Both the position numbers and the translations under genes were made by a program. From Brevipalpus yothersi (lineage: Eukaryota; Arthropoda; Arachnida; Trombidiformes; Tenuipalpidae), in assembly GCA_003956705.1 (NCBI GenBank), contig QZCP01000823.1:1-64000 (forward strand): 64,000 bases of DNA, read 5' to 3'. Of the stretch, positions 62,601 through 64,000 are shown piece by piece (within the stretch, counting starts at the first letter, position 1; each line of letters starts with the position of its first letter). The notes under the pieces were generated by a model. The model was given only the letters and a program-made list of their open reading frames with translations, made no database searches and was not told the DNA's origin.

Positions 62601-64000
62601 GGGCAAACAATTTATATATATATATATTAAGCTGCACCGATATACCGCTTATATCACGTATATTGGCGGGAAAACTTTCTCTCTCTTCTCTCTCTCTCTT
62701 TGACGCTTGATCAAGTGGGATAGACAAGTGAAACTGAATCCAATTTTCGTGTCTATCTTGGAGTATGAGAATTTAAGCTTGTGGAAAGAAGAGAACAATC
62801 TTCGAAAATTGATGATATAGCTGGATCATTGTAAGAATCTTCATCAGGCAAGATCATAAACAACATCTTTTTCCATTCAAACAATTGATGCTATTATTCC
62901 TCTCTCTCTCTCTCTCTCTCTTTCGGTCTCTCTTTTTCTAGCCACTTACACAAAAAAGGTAAACATTCGATTAGCTTATTTGATACTTCAATAGATTGTG
63001 GGCATGTATGTGTGTGTATGAATGCGTAAAATTGGTAAATATTGATAAAAATTCTATTTTTGCCTATTTTCTTCTTGTTCACCTCGTTCCTCAAACTCTG
63101 ACCTTGATGGAAAGATTAAATCATAAAACTGGCGAAAAGAAAAGATTATTCACTCCATAATACGGTCACATTGGAATAATTTTAAAACACAGAGTTTGTT
63201 GAGACGGCCAATAATTCTGATCTGTGTTTCTGACAATTTGTGAGTAGAAAAATGTTTCAATACTAACCTGAATCAATACCATAGTGGAAGACTATTCTGA
63301 TACAGATCAGAGGCGATTTGAAAAATGGAACGATGTATTCTTACTATTATCCGTTAAAAATTGTCCAATATCCGATTGTCGATTGATATTGTTATTCTTG
63401 CACTCGAGAACTGGAAGTACTATCGAAATATAAAACTAAAGTAAAGTAATTAATGATAAAATAATTTTGTTTCACACAAACTAACGGTACATAAAGTCGA
63501 GTAAATTTACAAATTCAATGTACAATGTATGGCAGATGATCACACATACACATTCACAATAAGATGATCAATACTCACAAGGCAAGTGATTCGGTTGATG
63601 GTGTATACATGAATGGCGGATCTGACAGTGAAAGAAGATTGCTGAATGTGGCCCGAAACAGGCCTCAGTGAAGCGGATTTTGGGGGATGCTGTTCAAAAG
63701 TGAGGAGAGCTCAGTCGAAGTAATGGTAATAGTAATGGTGATAGTAGTAATAGTGGTAGTAGTGATAGTAGTCAAGGTAGTGGCAGTTGTGGTAGTGGTT
63801 ATGTGGAGTTGATTGTGAGAGAAGGAAGAGCAAGTTCAGTTTTGCTGTTCAACCGAAAATAAGTAGTCGTAGTAGTAGTAACGGTAGATGATGATGGCCA
63901 GCGTCGCTATTTTTTTCGGAACTTTAGCAAAAGTTCGGATATATCATTTTCATGGAAATGATCTTATTTCCCTACTCTTTTCAAGCTGTTTTCGAGGGAG
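59114..64000. other. Right-hand intergenic region, no gene established
   Basis: CT patches at about 59600-59650 and 62900-62921, GA near 60533-60552, and imperfect GTA/GGT triplets at about 63715-63815. A minus-strand TATA-like TTATATATAC lies near 59540. Minus-strand segments near 63266-63300, 63350-63415 and 63579-63680 have plausible splice sites (CAG|GTTAGT, ATA|GTAAGA, CTT|GTGAGT) and may be 5' exons, but no coding continuation was found. Confidence 0.45.
63715..63815. repeat. Imperfect GTA/GGT triplet-like repeat
   Basis: Roughly 100 bases dominated by AGT, GGT and AAT triplets. The minus strand reads as a Thr/Ile-rich frame without a start codon. Confidence 0.6.

Overview
The window is nuclear DNA of an animal. 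Genes are broken by GT..AG introns, 3' ends carry AATAAA signals, and the products (animal type I fatty acid synthase, LSm10 of the U7 snRNP, SH2-C1-RhoGAP chimaerin, TRAP gamma, TADA1, UBE2W) are metazoan. The AT-rich sequence, many short introns (about 60-100 nt), few introns per gene and very abundant (GA)n/(CT)n arrays fit an arthropod, plausibly an acariform mite. That placement is inference; no marker gene here fixes the species. There are two N runs, both at GA/CT arrays.

Layout. 0-6.5 kb: a predicted secreted protein of unknown function (+), TRAP gamma/SSR3 (+, two exons) and a four-helix membrane protein (-, three exons). 6.5-9.1 kb: no gene seen. 9.1-17.1 kb, all minus: an ELO fatty-acid elongase, LSM10, a SAPCD2-like protein with a probable 11-nt first coding exon, and a SLC35A nucleotide-sugar transporter. 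17.1-22 kb: no gene seen. 22.0-36.2 kb: one fatty acid synthase gene (+, four exons, 2477 aa) whose 5.2-kb and 1.5-kb introns hold large CT/GA arrays. 37-50.8 kb is gene-dense: a bZIP-like protein (-), NDUFA5 (-), UBE2W (-), chimaerin (+), TADA1 (-) and a TMEM145/GPR180-like seven-helix protein (+). 53.3-54.9 kb: a SLC35G-like transporter (+). 58.2-59.1 kb: a secreted low-complexity protein (-). The rest of 55-64 kb is repeat-rich and without a supported gene, though splice-like minus-strand segments near 63.3-63.8 kb may be 5' exons of something.

How the genes relate. Most are unlinked housekeeping genes. Two belong to lipid synthesis: the elongase (ER, C16+ chain extension) and the fatty acid synthase. 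The most unusual object is that synthase. Its ketosynthase, dehydratase, enoyl reductase, ketoreductase, ACP and thioesterase motifs are intact, but its malonyl/acetyl transferase region is about 65 residues shorter than the human one and has lost every recognisable catalytic element except the nucleophile serine. It either gets its acyl units loaded in trans or no longer performs the standard reaction.

All exon boundaries were worked out by hand from reading frame, splice consensus and remembered family sequences. No alignment, expression or database search was run.
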